Of a stretch of 64,000 nt of DNA, positions 13,735-22,059 are shown one piece after another; within the stretch, counting starts at the first letter, position 1, and every line of letters begins with the position of its first letter. Origin of the DNA: Paenibacillus macquariensis (GTDB lineage Bacteria; Bacillota; Bacilli; Paenibacillales; Paenibacillaceae); the NCBI RefSeq assembly GCF_900156375.1, contig NZ_FTNK01000001.1, positions 434,001 through 498,000 of the forward strand, given 5' to 3'. Both the position numbers and the translations under genes were made by a program. A model generated the notes under the pieces. That model ran no database searches and had not been told where the DNA came from. It was given only the letters and a program-made list of their open reading frames with translations.

Positions 13735-15456
13735 CTAGCCTGCTGGGAATAAGGCGCGAACACGGGTTATTTCCTTAGGTATGCTTATGATTTGGAGCCC
13801 GAACTGTTCTCCGTAGTGAAGTCTTATTCGGCCATGAATATTATTTAACCCGATTCTTTTCCTTTTCACTTCCACATCACTCGGTTCTGAAATTAAAATA
13901 TGCTTTATTTTATCAGTTGGAATTCCCTCGCCTTGATCAACTACTTCTATGATGACGATGCCACCCTCCCTGTACCCATGAATAGTAATAGGGCCTTCGA
14001 TCCCCCCTCCGTTATAACCATGGAAGATACTATTCTCTACAAGGGGCTGCAGCAGCATTCGAAAAACCGGAAAATCCAATAACCCTTCTTCGATATTCTC
14101 AATCAAGTGGAAGTGCCTGTTATAACGGATGTTCTGGATCGCGATATAGTCCGATACATTTTGCAATTCCTGACGTAGTGAAACCTTCTCCGAAGCGTCG
14201 GCTATCCCGTATTCCAATATTGAAATGAGAGACTCGATCACCACATCTACTTTCTCTATTTGTCCGAGTCGTATGACATTACTGATAGAACCAAGCGTGT
14301 TATACAGAAAATGAGGGTTTATTTGAGACTGCAGCACTTGGATTTCCAGCTTCCGCTCAAGTTCATTATGAAGCTCCGCTCGCTGAATCAATTCCACAAT
14401 TTGCTGCAGCATACGATCGAATGCTCGGGAAAGATCTCCAAACTCATCGTTTCGGTTAATCGATATTGTAGTTGTGAGGAAGCCTTGCTCCACCCGCTTC
14501 ATTTTTGTTTTGAGCGCATAGAGTGGATTCCTTATATATTTGGCAATAAAAAAGGAAATGAGCAGACTTAAGAGAAGACCTGCAGCTAGAAGCTCGATAT
14601 AATAGGTTTCCAATCTGGACAAAGCAGCTTTCAAGCGTGACTCATCGTTGATCGAGATGATGGTCCAGTTGAATTTCTCAGTCGGTTTTTTCAAAAGGGA
14701 GACCGGAATGCCATCCTTGGTATGCAGTTGAAGGCTTGTTTCTGTAGTATCCAGAATTTGTTCCGCTGACGTTTCACCGATTGAAAAAGTATGATCTTGA
14801 ATATTCAGTGGTCCTTTATTTTCCGAAAATCCGGCGATGATTTTCCCCGATGCGGTGATTAGAGCCAAATTCATTTGTTCTTTTTTATTAATCTTGAACA
14901 AGGTTTCTTCAATGGCATTTAGATCCAAATCTACCGCAATGGCCATAGGAAATGGAGCGCCGTTCAGATATCGAACCATCGTAACTGTCCAGCCGGAATA
15001 TTTAGATTTGTAAGGATCACTGACAAATGTAGTCCTTCTGTTCTTGTCAGCCGCCTCAAACAAAGGTTCTCTTTCAGATAAAGGTTCATCGAATATTCGG
15101 GTAGGTGTACTTCCGCCTAGAATGGATAAATCGCTTTTGATCAAATAAATATTACTGACGTAATTACTGTTGAGTTCATACAGCTCTCTTAATTGCTTTT
15201 TAATCACTTCCGTATTGTCAATGTTGGCTTTCACCGATGTTTCGACCGAGAACAGGATCGTCTGGAAGGAGGAAAAATTAACTGTGAAATACTGATCTAC
15301 CTTGTCAAGTATTTGGTTGGTGTAATAAATGTCTGTGGTTCTTATTTCCTTTTGGACATAGCGATAAGACAATTGGCTTATTAAGATTATGCAGCTTAAT
15401 ACAAATGCAAACACGATAAAAAATAATTTTAAAGGCAAGCTGATTCTTCTTCGCAT
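13735..15456 (-). CDS. YesM-type sensor histidine kinase
   Basis: The 573-residue membrane protein has one membrane helix near residues 9-30 and another near 285-306. An extracellular Cache-like sensor of about 250 residues lies between them. Then come a HAMP segment (YIRNPLYALKTKMKRVEQGF), the His_kinase core QSQINPHFLYNTLGSISNVI with phospho-acceptor His382, and an ATPase domain (RMLLQPLVENSIFHGY N-box, VVDQGEGIP and RIGLNNIHGRIRLHYGE G-boxes). The family senses extracellular sugars, often with the solute-binding protein. A weak promoter (TTGTCA, 16 bases, TAATAC) and a terminator-like hairpin lie between this gene and the binding-protein gene, so kinase and regulator may also be expressed separately. 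Confidence 0.92.
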   Translation of the reverse strand: MRRRISLPLKLFFIVFAFVLSCIILISQLSYRYVQKEIRTTDIYYTNQILDKVDQYFTVNFSSFQTILFSVETSVKANIDNTEVIKKQLRELYELNSNYVSNIYLIKSDLSILGGSTPTRIFDEPLSEREPLFEAADKNRRTTFVSDPYKSKYSGWTVTMVRYLNGAPFPMAIAVDLDLNAIEETLFKINKKEQMNLALITASGKIIAGFSENKGPLNIQDHTFSIGETSAEQILDTTETSLQLHTKDGIPVSLLKKPTEKFNWTIISINDESRLKAALSRLETYYIELLAAGLLLSLLISFFIAKYIRNPLYALKTKMKRVEQGFLTTTISINRNDEFGDLSRAFDRMLQQIVELIQRAELHNELERKLEIQVLQSQINPHFLYNTLGSISNVIRLGQIEKVDVVIESLISILEYGIADASEKVSLRQELQNVSDYIAIQNIRYNRHFHLIENIEEGLLDFPVFRMLLQPLVENSIFHGYNGGGIEGPITIHGYREGGIVIIEVVDQGEGIPTDKIKHILISEPSDVEVKRKRIGLNNIHGRIRLHYGEQFGLQIISIPKEITRVRALFPAG

Positions 15457-15506
15457 CGATCATCTTCCTTTTATATCCGTATTAAACTAATAATAGCATA
15501 TGACAA

Positions 15507-15536
15507 TAAAGAGAGGGGCTACTTATAGCCACTCTC
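15507..15536 (-). terminator. Hairpin between binding-protein and kinase genes
   Basis: GAGAGGGGCTA (15511-15521) pairs with TAGCCACTCTC (15526-15536) with one mismatch, and on the minus strand it is followed by TTTATTG. It is probably a leaky terminator that keeps transporter mRNA higher than kinase/regulator mRNA, a common arrangement in such operons. Confidence 0.55.
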
Positions 15537-15546
15537 TTCGTTTAAT

Positions 15547-17133
15547 TCACTTGATTATGCCTGCTTCTTTAAATTGCTTGATTGCGTTGTCCTTATATTT
15601 CTGCATGTCAAACTTGGTATCCAACGTTTGGAGGAAATTCTCCCAGTTGGAAAGAGGGTCTTTGCCAGTCATAAATTTGACCAAGCTTTCATTAATGAAA
15701 CGCTGGCGGTCAGCTGCCAATGTATCGCTCGGGTCTTCAGTCAATAAATTCCCGGGCAAAGTAGGCGCCACGTATTTCTGATTGTTCTTAAAAGCTTCTG
15801 CCGTCTTAGGATTCTGGAAGCTGAAGTACTCAGCATCATCACCACGACGCGGCATTCTATAATGATCGACCCATTGGTACTTTTCTTTCATTTCCTTCGA
15901 TAATTCGGAGGTTTTATTTTTGATCTTGCCGTCCACCCAATCCCAATGAATCCCTTTAATTCCGTATGCAAAATTCGGATATGCTTCTTTGTCCGTAAAG
16001 AGATAATTCAGCATTGACAAGATCCGAATGATTTTGTCCTTATCCGCTTTCTTGGATATGGCCCATGAATTGCCTTGGAACGATTTTCTCTCTACAATTT
16101 GATCACCATAAGGACCTATCATTGGAGGAATGACGATCCATTCCGGCACCTCTCCACTGATTTCTTTCATTTTCTGCTGATAATCTGGTTCCAGCCTACG
16201 GGCATCTCTTATCATGAAGCCAACTTTACCCTTAAATAACTTTTGGTCCAACAAATCGGGCGAATTCATCGTCACCCAGTCTGGATCTACAACTTTGGCT
16301 TCCATCATTTTATTGATATAAGCGAGCGCTTCTTTCATTTTTGGGTCGGTAAACAGTAACACCGGTTTATTGTCTTTCACTTCAATGGCTGAGGGAGGAT
16401 TGACGCCAAACATCCACATCAAACTATCGAAGCCGTAGGTTTGCAGATTGCCTTCTTTATTCATACCGCCTATGAATCCGTACGTATCGTTTTTGCCATT
16501 ACCGTCCGGGTCTTTCTCTGTAAAGGCTTTCATAACTTCAAATAGCTCGTCAGGTGTCGTTGGCACTTCCATATTCAGCTTTTTCAGCCAATCATTGCGG
16601 ATGAAGAAGCTTCGACTGATACCGTTTACATTATCATAACCTGGAACTCCAATGGTTTTTCCTTGATAGGACATCGCCTCCCAGGAGTCGTTGCTAAAAC
16701 GTTTCTGCAATTCAGGAAATTGATCCAGATACGGTGTCAAATCCGCAAGAACACCTTGGTCATAATATTGCGCGAGATCAGCCCGGCTCTTCAAGAAGAT
16801 CAAATCTGGAATATCTCCGCCAGCAATGAGCGTATTTAATTTAGTCGTTGCTTGCCCTGATTGAGGAATCATCATTTCCAAGTCGATATTCACTTCTTTT
16901 TCCAACATTTGGCGTTGGATATCTTCTTCACGGGGAGGAAGCGGAGCAGCCGCGTTGAAAGTGCCTTGGTTAAACATCGAGATTTTCATTTTGTTCGCAA
17001 ACTGGTTAGGCTGGCCTTGCGAATTACTCGAAGCTGTCGATATAACTTCTCTTTGTTCCCCACATCCTGACAATACCGTTCCCACACCCACTATTGCTGT
17101 CAGAATAGCAAATGTAATCGCTTTACGTTGCAT
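15547..17133 (-). CDS. LplA-type lipoprotein, ABC transporter sugar-binding protein
   Basis: The 528-residue product carries a lipoprotein signal peptide ending in the lipobox LSGC (Cys near residue 24). A large bilobal extracellular binding domain follows, with typical family segments DLIFLKSRADLAQYYDQGVL, VLADLTPYLDQFPELQKRFS, GNGKNDTYGFIGGM and GFMIRDARRLEPDY. It is tethered outside the membrane and delivers an oligosaccharide to the two permeases encoded just upstream in the transcript. Its length is usual for LplA/YtcQ-type proteins, which bind larger glycan fragments (pectic or hemicellulosic) rather than simple sugars. The ligand is not determinable here. The ribosome site is GGAGAGG, about 8 bases before the ATG. 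Confidence 0.88.
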   Translation of the reverse strand: MQRKAITFAILTAIVGVGTVLSGCGEQREVISTASSNSQGQPNQFANKMKISMFNQGTFNAAAPLPPREEDIQRQMLEKEVNIDLEMMIPQSGQATTKLNTLIAGGDIPDLIFLKSRADLAQYYDQGVLADLTPYLDQFPELQKRFSNDSWEAMSYQGKTIGVPGYDNVNGISRSFFIRNDWLKKLNMEVPTTPDELFEVMKAFTEKDPDGNGKNDTYGFIGGMNKEGNLQTYGFDSLMWMFGVNPPSAIEVKDNKPVLLFTDPKMKEALAYINKMMEAKVVDPDWVTMNSPDLLDQKLFKGKVGFMIRDARRLEPDYQQKMKEISGEVPEWIVIPPMIGPYGDQIVERKSFQGNSWAISKKADKDKIIRILSMLNYLFTDKEAYPNFAYGIKGIHWDWVDGKIKNKTSELSKEMKEKYQWVDHYRMPRRGDDAEYFSFQNPKTAEAFKNNQKYVAPTLPGNLLTEDPSDTLAADRQRFINESLVKFMTGKDPLSNWENFLQTLDTKFDMQKYKDNAIKQFKEAGIIK

Positions 17134-17198
17134 AATGACCTCTCCTTTGCTTATATATTATCACGGTTTCCCCGTAACAACTCAGGTTGGAATGCCTT

Positions 17199-18068
17199 TT
17201 AACCTTTAACCGATCCCAAGAGCACACCTTTGGTAAAATGCTTTTGCATAAATGGGTAAACGATCAAAATCGGAACCGTAGTCACGACAACTGCAGCCAT
17301 TTGCACAGCGAACGTACTAACAGCTCCGGAATTGGCGAGCGAATCAGCGCTTTGTGTTGCGACGTTAAGCAGGATGTTGCGCAAGATAACTTGAAGCGGC
17401 ATTAAGTTGGAATCATTGATATAAACAATAGCATCGAAATAACTGTTCCAATGCCCGACTGCGTAAAATAAGGAAACTGTGGAAAGGACGGGCAAGGACA
17501 GTGGTAAAATGATCCGCCATAACGACTGAAGCTCACTTGCACCGTCTACCCTCGCTGATTCCTCGATTTCAGCAGGCAATTGCTCGAAAAAGCCTTTAAT
17601 GATCACCAGATTAAATGCACTAATGAGTTGTGGAATAATCAATACCCACGGACTGTCTAGCAATCCCAGAGAGCGGATTAGTAAATATGTCGGAATTAAT
17701 CCTCCCCCAAACATCATGGTAAAGACAATGAATAGTAAAAATGAGCTTCGCCCCGGCAAATATTTTTTGGATAACGGATAAGCCGCTATTACCGTAAAAA
17801 ACACATTAAGCACAGTCCCTACAATCGTTCGAAACAATGTAATTTTATACGCCTGCCCGATACCATGAGAAATGAATACTTCCTTATATGCTAGAAAGGT
17901 AACGGTTTCTGGTATAATAACAATTCCTCTTCTTAACACTTCCGATTCTGGCGTCACTGAAACAGCAACCACATATAGAAAGGGTAGTAAGCAAAGTAGG
18001 GATAGCAAAATAAGAATAAAATAAACGACTGCTTGCCAGACTTTTTCCCCGATTGTCAAATTGATCAT
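17199..18068 (-). CDS. Carbohydrate ABC transporter permease (CUT1, YtcP-like)
   Basis: The 289-residue integral membrane protein has about six hydrophobic helices. It also has the cytoplasmic EAA loop EIEESARVDGASELQSLWRI followed by ILPLSLPVL, which docks the ATPase. The C-terminus ends with QKHFTKGVLLGSVKG, characteristic of YtcP-type permeases. It follows the other permease gene by 12 bases, and together they form the channel for the LplA-type binding protein. No ATPase gene is present in the cluster, so a shared MsmX-like ATPase encoded elsewhere is expected, as is usual for this class. Confidence 0.9.
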   Translation of the reverse strand: MINLTIGEKVWQAVVYFILILLSLLCLLPFLYVVAVSVTPESEVLRRGIVIIPETVTFLAYKEVFISHGIGQAYKITLFRTIVGTVLNVFFTVIAAYPLSKKYLPGRSSFLLFIVFTMMFGGGLIPTYLLIRSLGLLDSPWVLIIPQLISAFNLVIIKGFFEQLPAEIEESARVDGASELQSLWRIILPLSLPVLSTVSLFYAVGHWNSYFDAIVYINDSNLMPLQVILRNILLNVATQSADSLANSGAVSTFAVQMAAVVVTTVPILIVYPFMQKHFTKGVLLGSVKG

Positions 18069-18080
18069 TTTGAAACCACC

Positions 18081-19028
18081 TCACCAAATTTGCCCATCGA
18101 ATTTTTTGGCGAGCTTATTTGCTGCCAAAACTAAAGCAAATCCGATGACAGCTTTAAACAATCCCACAGCAGTAGCCAAGCCAATCTTAAGACGCTCCAA
18201 CCCTTCACGGTATACCCAAGTGTCGATAATGTCGATCTTCTCCTGATTAAAGCTGTTGGCAAACATGAATATTTGGTCAAAGCCAGCATCCAGAATATGG
18301 CTTAATTTAAGGATCAGCATCAGAATCATGACTCCTCTAATGCCGGGAAATGTTACATGCCATAGCTGTCTCCACTTGGAAGCGCCATCAATCCGAGCCG
18401 CTTCATATAAGCTTGGATCGATTCCTGCTAATGCTGCAAGGTACAATATCGCTCCCCATCCAATATCCTTCCATATTTCAGATAAGATGATCAGCAGTCT
18501 GCCCCAGGCAGGTTCCGTTAGAAATGAGATGGGTTCAACACCAATTTCCTTCAAAATCATGTTAAAAAGACCATCCCCTGGGGCTAATAATGCCACCATC
18601 ATTCCATAAACAATGACCCATGATAGAAAATGGGGCAAATAAGTGATCGTTTGTACGATTTTCTTAAACCATTGGGTATAAACTTCATTGAGCAGCAAAG
18701 CAAGTACGATGGGAGCGGAGAAACCGAACAATAGCTTATACAGCGATATGATAATCGTATTTCTCATGATGTCCCAGAAATAAACGCCGTTCATAAAATC
18801 TGTAAAATTTTTAAATCCCACCCATGGGCTATCCCATAGTCCCAAAGCAAGGTTATAGTTTTTAAAAGCAATAATGATTCCCGCCATAGGAATGTATTTG
18901 AATACGGCAAAGTAAACTAATGCCGGGAACAAGAGAGCATACATCACTTTATACTTTTTTATCGTTCTTATCCATGAATTCCGCTTTTTGGGGAGGGGAA
19001 TGGCGTCCGCTGCCAATTTCGCTTGCAT
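18081..19028 (-). CDS. Carbohydrate ABC transporter permease (CUT1, LplB-like)
   Basis: The 315-residue protein has a positively charged N-terminus (KKRNSWIRTIKKYKVMYALL) and about six membrane helices (for example LLFPALVYFAVFKYIPMAGI). Its EAA motif is LYEAARIDGASKWRQLWHVT followed by FPGI. It ends AANKLAKKFDGQIW. It is the first gene of the minus-strand transport series, with GAGGTGAT before its ATG and the shared activator-dependent promoter at 19058-19124 upstream. It pairs with the permease encoded at 17199-18068. Confidence 0.9.
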   Translation of the reverse strand: MQAKLAADAIPLPKKRNSWIRTIKKYKVMYALLFPALVYFAVFKYIPMAGIIIAFKNYNLALGLWDSPWVGFKNFTDFMNGVYFWDIMRNTIIISLYKLLFGFSAPIVLALLLNEVYTQWFKKIVQTITYLPHFLSWVIVYGMMVALLAPGDGLFNMILKEIGVEPISFLTEPAWGRLLIILSEIWKDIGWGAILYLAALAGIDPSLYEAARIDGASKWRQLWHVTFPGIRGVMILMLILKLSHILDAGFDQIFMFANSFNQEKIDIIDTWVYREGLERLKIGLATAVGLFKAVIGFALVLAANKLAKKFDGQIW

Positions 19029-19057
19029 ATCATCACCTCGTCTTTATTTATACTTGT

Positions 19058-19124
19058 ATAATAGCATCCCCCTATTGGATAAATTTCTGTAATTTCAAGA
19101 ATTTCTTATAAGATATTAAGTAAG
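19058..19124 (-). promoter_or_regulatory. Promoter and activator site of the ABC transporter operon
   Basis: AATTTC occurs at 19082, 19091 and 19100 (period 9; GAAATT on the transcribed strand) in a 44-base block nearly identical to 8328-8371. A -10-like TATTAT (19058-19063 on the minus strand) lies 17 bases beyond the block, and no -35 consensus is visible. The equal geometry at both promoters suggests a shared activator, presumably the adjacent two-component system. Confidence 0.6.
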
Positions 19125-19254
19125 TACAGCGGGCTGTAGACCCGTTTCGTACTCCCATCGTACAGAGGCGCTCTTTTTTATTCAAATTCCAAATTATTTG
19201 TTTCATAGGAATTCTAACGGGGAACGTTAGTTCAATATATTTGCTGGTTTCTAG

Positions 19255-19293
19255 TACTTCAAAGCATATTTGTCACCCAAATGTCTTGAAGTA
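19255..19293. repeat. Imperfect inverted repeat in the 19.1-19.7 kb gap
   Basis: TACTTCAA (19255-19262) and TTGAAGTA (19286-19293) bracket an inner ATTTG/CAAAT pairing, giving a hairpin of about 39 bases with no T-tract. A smaller CTAACG/CGTTAG hairpin lies near 19214-19230. Both are in a gap of about 600 bases that otherwise holds only an IS remnant and promoter elements. Confidence 0.4.
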
Positions 19294-19342
19294 ACAAATA
19301 AAGTTCTGAAGTATGGATTGCAGTGAATATGAAAATAATTTA

Positions 19343-19393
19343 CGGACAAGTGAAAGCACCTAGAAACGGTTGCGCTCACTCTGTCCGATTTTT
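19343..19393 (+). terminator. Terminator-like hairpin
   Basis: CGGACA-AGTGA pairs with TCACT-C-TGTCCG (one bulged base), followed by TTTTT at 19389-19393. It is a good intrinsic terminator on the plus strand with no gene left upstream of it, so it is probably a relic of a lost gene. Confidence 0.5.
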
Positions 19394-19432
19394 CATGCCT
19401 ATTGTATTGGAATTATCCAAGTATGACGAACA

Positions 19433-19587
19433 AAGAATTCATGGCTTTGCATCAACATAATGTTCAGGTCAAAAAGCTGAAATGAATGAAGTCAATTATG
19501 AAGTTATGTGGGAAATTAGCTCGCATACTAGTAGGTCTGGCACGTAACAATCAAGCCTACAAGCCAGATAAAGTCTTTGTTTTATGA
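19433..19587 (+). mobile_element. Remnant of an IS110-like transposase (C-terminal end)
   Basis: Two short coding-like pieces in different frames, MTNKEFMALHQHNVQVKKL and KLCGKLARILVGLARNNQAY then KPDKVF, resemble the end of IS110-family transposases, where a helix-hairpin-helix region is followed by a KLAR-type helix. A frameshift separates the pieces, and no other part of the element is visible. It marks the edge of the accessory region. Confidence 0.45.
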
Positions 19588-19670
19588 GCAAAACCGACCC
19601 CCACCCCTTAGATAGGTGTAACGAAGGGACCGCCAGAACATTTAATGTAGCCTACTTCCAAAAAATACAC

Positions 19671-19722
19671 TTGCATAACGAACGTCTGTTCGGTGTATAA
19701 TAAAACAAGAATGTACGTTCTC
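19671..19722 (+). promoter_or_regulatory. SOS promoter with two LexA/DinR boxes
   Basis: CGAACGTCTGTTCG (19679-19692) is a perfect match to the Bacillus LexA (DinR) operator, CGAAC-N4-GTTCG. It lies between TTGCAT (19671-19676) and TATAAT (19696-19701), spacer 19. A second, near-consensus site, AGAATGTACGTTCT (19709-19722), overlaps the expected transcription start. LexA bound at either box would block the three-gene polymerase operon that begins at 19741. Confidence 0.85.
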
Positions 19723-19740
19723 ATTATGGTGGTGTGAAAT

Positions 19741-20109
19741 ATGAATAGTAATCTAAGTATGGAGACAGAAGAAGATATTCAAATCATTAAGGAATACACC
19801 CTGCTACCTATCTTGTTAGATATGTTAGCCAGGGATATAGACCATTTAATGATCTATAACAATAAAATCATATACCAATATGTTATTTGTCAGCTGAGAG
19901 ATGTTGAACAATCCATATATCCTGTATTGCAAAAGCTCAAGCGTAGCATGAAGCAACGACATATTAGCATCTTGAATACTGAACTGAATACGCTCGGCGT
20001 TGAAGTTGAATATAAAGTTCGTGGCTATATTCATCATTTCAATATGTTGCGAGGTCTAATAAAGGCAGAAATATTCACTATGCTTATGAGCTTACGTGGA
20101 GGCGGTTAA
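19741..20109 (+). CDS. Small helical protein of unknown function, first gene of an SOS operon
   Basis: The 122-residue protein is predicted almost wholly helical, without signal peptide or membrane helix. I do not recognise a family. It resembles the third gene of the operon (21376-21876): both start near a K/REYxLLPxxL segment (KEYTLLPILLDMLARDI here). Both end with a YxxRGxxxxFxMxxxxIKAE segment (YKVRGYIHHFNMLRGLIKAE here). GGTGG lies about 8 bases before the ATG, and its stop is 1 base before the polymerase start. The position matches that of YolD-type proteins, which precede UvrX-type polymerases in Bacillus, although this sequence is not YolD-like. It may be a polymerase partner; that is inference. 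Confidence 0.8.
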   Translation: MNSNLSMETEEDIQIIKEYTLLPILLDMLARDIDHLMIYNNKIIYQYVICQLRDVEQSIYPVLQKLKRSMKQRHISILNTELNTLGVEVEYKVRGYIHHFNMLRGLIKAEIFTMLMSLRGGG

Positions 20110-20110
20110 T

Positions 20111-21379
20111 ATGAGTAAGCAACGTGAACGGGTTATTTTCCTGGCAGATTGCCAAAGCTTCTACGCTAGTGTGGAGAAAGTAGAGCATCCTCAATACAAG
20201 GATAGACCTGTTGCTGTAGCCGGTGATCCCGCACGTCGCTCAGGTATTATTCTAGCCGCCTGCCCTATAGCCAAGAGTTATGGAGTCACTACAGCAGAAC
20301 GATTAGGTGAAGCCCTGAACAAATGCCCTGATCTCGTCATCATGCGTCCCAGAATGCAACATTATATTGATGTTTCGCTTATGATCACACAAATTTACAA
20401 GGAGTATACCGACCTCGTTGAGATATTTTCCATAGACGAGCAATTCCTTGACGTCTCCGGAAGTCTACGTATGTTCGGAGATCCTACAACGATGGCCCAA
20501 TCCATACAACAGAAAGTTCTTAAACAGACAGGCGTGAATGTACGGGTAGGTATTAGCTCCAATAAGATGCTTTCCAAGATCGCAACTGACATTTGGGCAA
20601 AAAAGAACAAAAGTGGCATATTCACCTTACCTAAGTCAGACATCGAAGCCTTATTATGGCCACAACCTGTAAACAAAATGTTCGGCGTAGGCTCTCGTAT
20701 GACGTCACACTTCTTACGTCTGGGAATGCACACCATTGGTGATATTGCGAGAACGCCCTTACCTCGTTTGAAAGAACAATTTCGAGCGCGTTTTGGGAAA
20801 CAAAGTAACATTCAAGCGGAGGTCATGTGGAGAACAGCTAACGGATTGGATGACTCCCCTGTGACACCGGGTACTTTTAATACAGCACCTAAGTCCGTCG
20901 GTCATATGATCACATTACCTAAGGACTATATTGAAATGGATCACGTAAATACGATACTTCTAGAGCTCACAGAAGAGGTCTGCCGCGACTGTCGCCGTAA
21001 GGGCTATATGGGTTCCGTCATTTCAGTGAGTTGTATGTGTAGCCCTTACGAAGATCCTACAGGTTTCTCTCGACAAATGAAGATGCTTGATCCAACTAAT
21101 AACACGAATATCGTCTTTGAAGCCGCCAAGACACTCTTTTACCGTTACTGGGATACCCTTCCCGTGCGTCGCATTGGACTTACCCTTAGCAACTTTGCAT
21201 CTGATCAGGAATATCAATTAACTTTATTTGAAGATCAGATCAAGTTACGAGCGCTAGATAAAGTCACAGATACGATAAAAGATCGTTTCGGCAGTATGGC
21301 TATCATAAGAGCATCATCACTGACCACTTCAGGCCAGGCATTAGAAAGATCGCATAAAATCGGAGGTCATTATAAATGA
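20111..21379 (+). CDS. Y-family DNA polymerase (UvrX/UmuC-like)
   Basis: The 422-residue translesion polymerase has FLADCQSFYASVEK near the start (metal ligand Asp13, steric-gate Tyr18) and IFSIDEQFLD (Asp109-Glu110), giving the catalytic triad. A palm/finger segment follows (RVGISSNKMLSKIATDIWAK), then a helix-hairpin-helix-type thumb (LLWPQPVNKMFGVGSRMTSH) and a little-finger domain with a clean sliding-clamp motif QLTLF at residues 369-373. The DCQSFYASVE form is typical of UvrX/YqjW rather than DinB. An upstream GTG at 20096 lies inside the ribosome site; ATG 20111 with GGAGG 8 bases upstream is preferred. Two LexA boxes govern the operon. It copies damaged DNA, at the cost of mutation. 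Confidence 0.92.
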   Translation: MSKQRERVIFLADCQSFYASVEKVEHPQYKDRPVAVAGDPARRSGIILAACPIAKSYGVTTAERLGEALNKCPDLVIMRPRMQHYIDVSLMITQIYKEYTDLVEIFSIDEQFLDVSGSLRMFGDPTTMAQSIQQKVLKQTGVNVRVGISSNKMLSKIATDIWAKKNKSGIFTLPKSDIEALLWPQPVNKMFGVGSRMTSHFLRLGMHTIGDIARTPLPRLKEQFRARFGKQSNIQAEVMWRTANGLDDSPVTPGTFNTAPKSVGHMITLPKDYIEMDHVNTILLELTEEVCRDCRRKGYMGSVISVSCMCSPYEDPTGFSRQMKMLDPTNNTNIVFEAAKTLFYRYWDTLPVRRIGLTLSNFASDQEYQLTLFEDQIKLRALDKVTDTIKDRFGSMAIIRASSLTTSGQALERSHKIGGHYK

Positions 21380-21876
21380 GTAAAAAACTAGAAGGCAATG
21401 GATTGTGGGAATCGAGTCGTATGATGCTACCTCAGCACAAAGAACAATCGTTAGCCCTGTCTATTCACAATGACACCTCTCCTAAGCCTCAAGAGCCTCT
21501 AACAAGAAAGGAAATGGACATGATGCGGGAATACATCCTTCTTCCTGTCGCACTCCACATTGTTGAGAAAAAGATCCTCGAAGTAGAAATGTCTCCTCAG
21601 ATGCTTAAGTTACTCTACTCCACAGCCGCCAAAGTGCTCGCTAACCATATACGAGAAGATATACAGAAATCTAAAAAGGTTCTTTTTGAAAGAAGTATTC
21701 GCGTATTTGAAGACAGCAAGAGTGATTCCGAACTCACCTATCGCTATATTTGTCGTGGAATGGAGGATCAATTTGTGATGACTAAAGACTATATGCGAGC
21801 TGAGGTCAGCGTCAGGATTGGACGATATGTGCGAAGTTTGGCTACGGTTATGAAAGAGACGGCCACCCAGAAATAG
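21376..21876 (+). CDS. Helical protein of unknown function, third gene of the SOS operon
   Basis: The 166-residue product has an extended polar N-terminus of about 40 residues. A helical domain resembling the first gene's product follows (REYILLPVALHIVEKKILEV, and YICRGMEDQFVMTKDYMRAE near the end). Its ATG overlaps the polymerase stop (ATGA), with GGAGG 9 bases upstream, so it is translationally coupled to the polymerase. No catalytic motif, metal site or membrane helix is apparent. Having two paralogous partners on either side of a UvrX-like polymerase suggests a heteromeric accessory complex or a regulator pair. The function is unknown. Confidence 0.82.
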   Translation: MSKKLEGNGLWESSRMMLPQHKEQSLALSIHNDTSPKPQEPLTRKEMDMMREYILLPVALHIVEKKILEVEMSPQMLKLLYSTAAKVLANHIREDIQKSKKVLFERSIRVFEDSKSDSELTYRYICRGMEDQFVMTKDYMRAEVSVRIGRYVRSLATVMKETATQK

Positions 21877-21935
21877 GCTTCAAATACTTCCATGTTCGGC
21901 TTTTCCAATGTTCGCATATGTAAGGAGTACGGTTG

Positions 21936-22034
21936 ATGAACCAGCTTGGGAGTAGACAATTCCAAATTGAATATTCCCTCCTTGGCATTCCATCATATAG
22001 TATGAAACTCTCCGCACAAGCTGCGAGAAATTAA
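21936..22034 (+). other. Possible 32-residue ORF downstream of the SOS operon
   Basis: AAGGAG lies 8 bases before an ATG at 21936, and the ORF reads MNQLGSRQFQIEYSLLGIPS and on to a stop at 22032-22034. It is not recognised, is short and shows no operon link, so it may be a relic. The 21877-22206 gap otherwise contains a minus-strand Sda-like micro-ORF. Confidence 0.2.
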
Positions 22035-22059
22035 TCCCGTAGCGATTAAACATAAACTT

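Noticed and set aside
19741..21876. Intact prophage around the SOS polymerase
   Set aside because: No integrase, capsid, terminase or attachment repeat was seen; only this operon and gene remnants are present.
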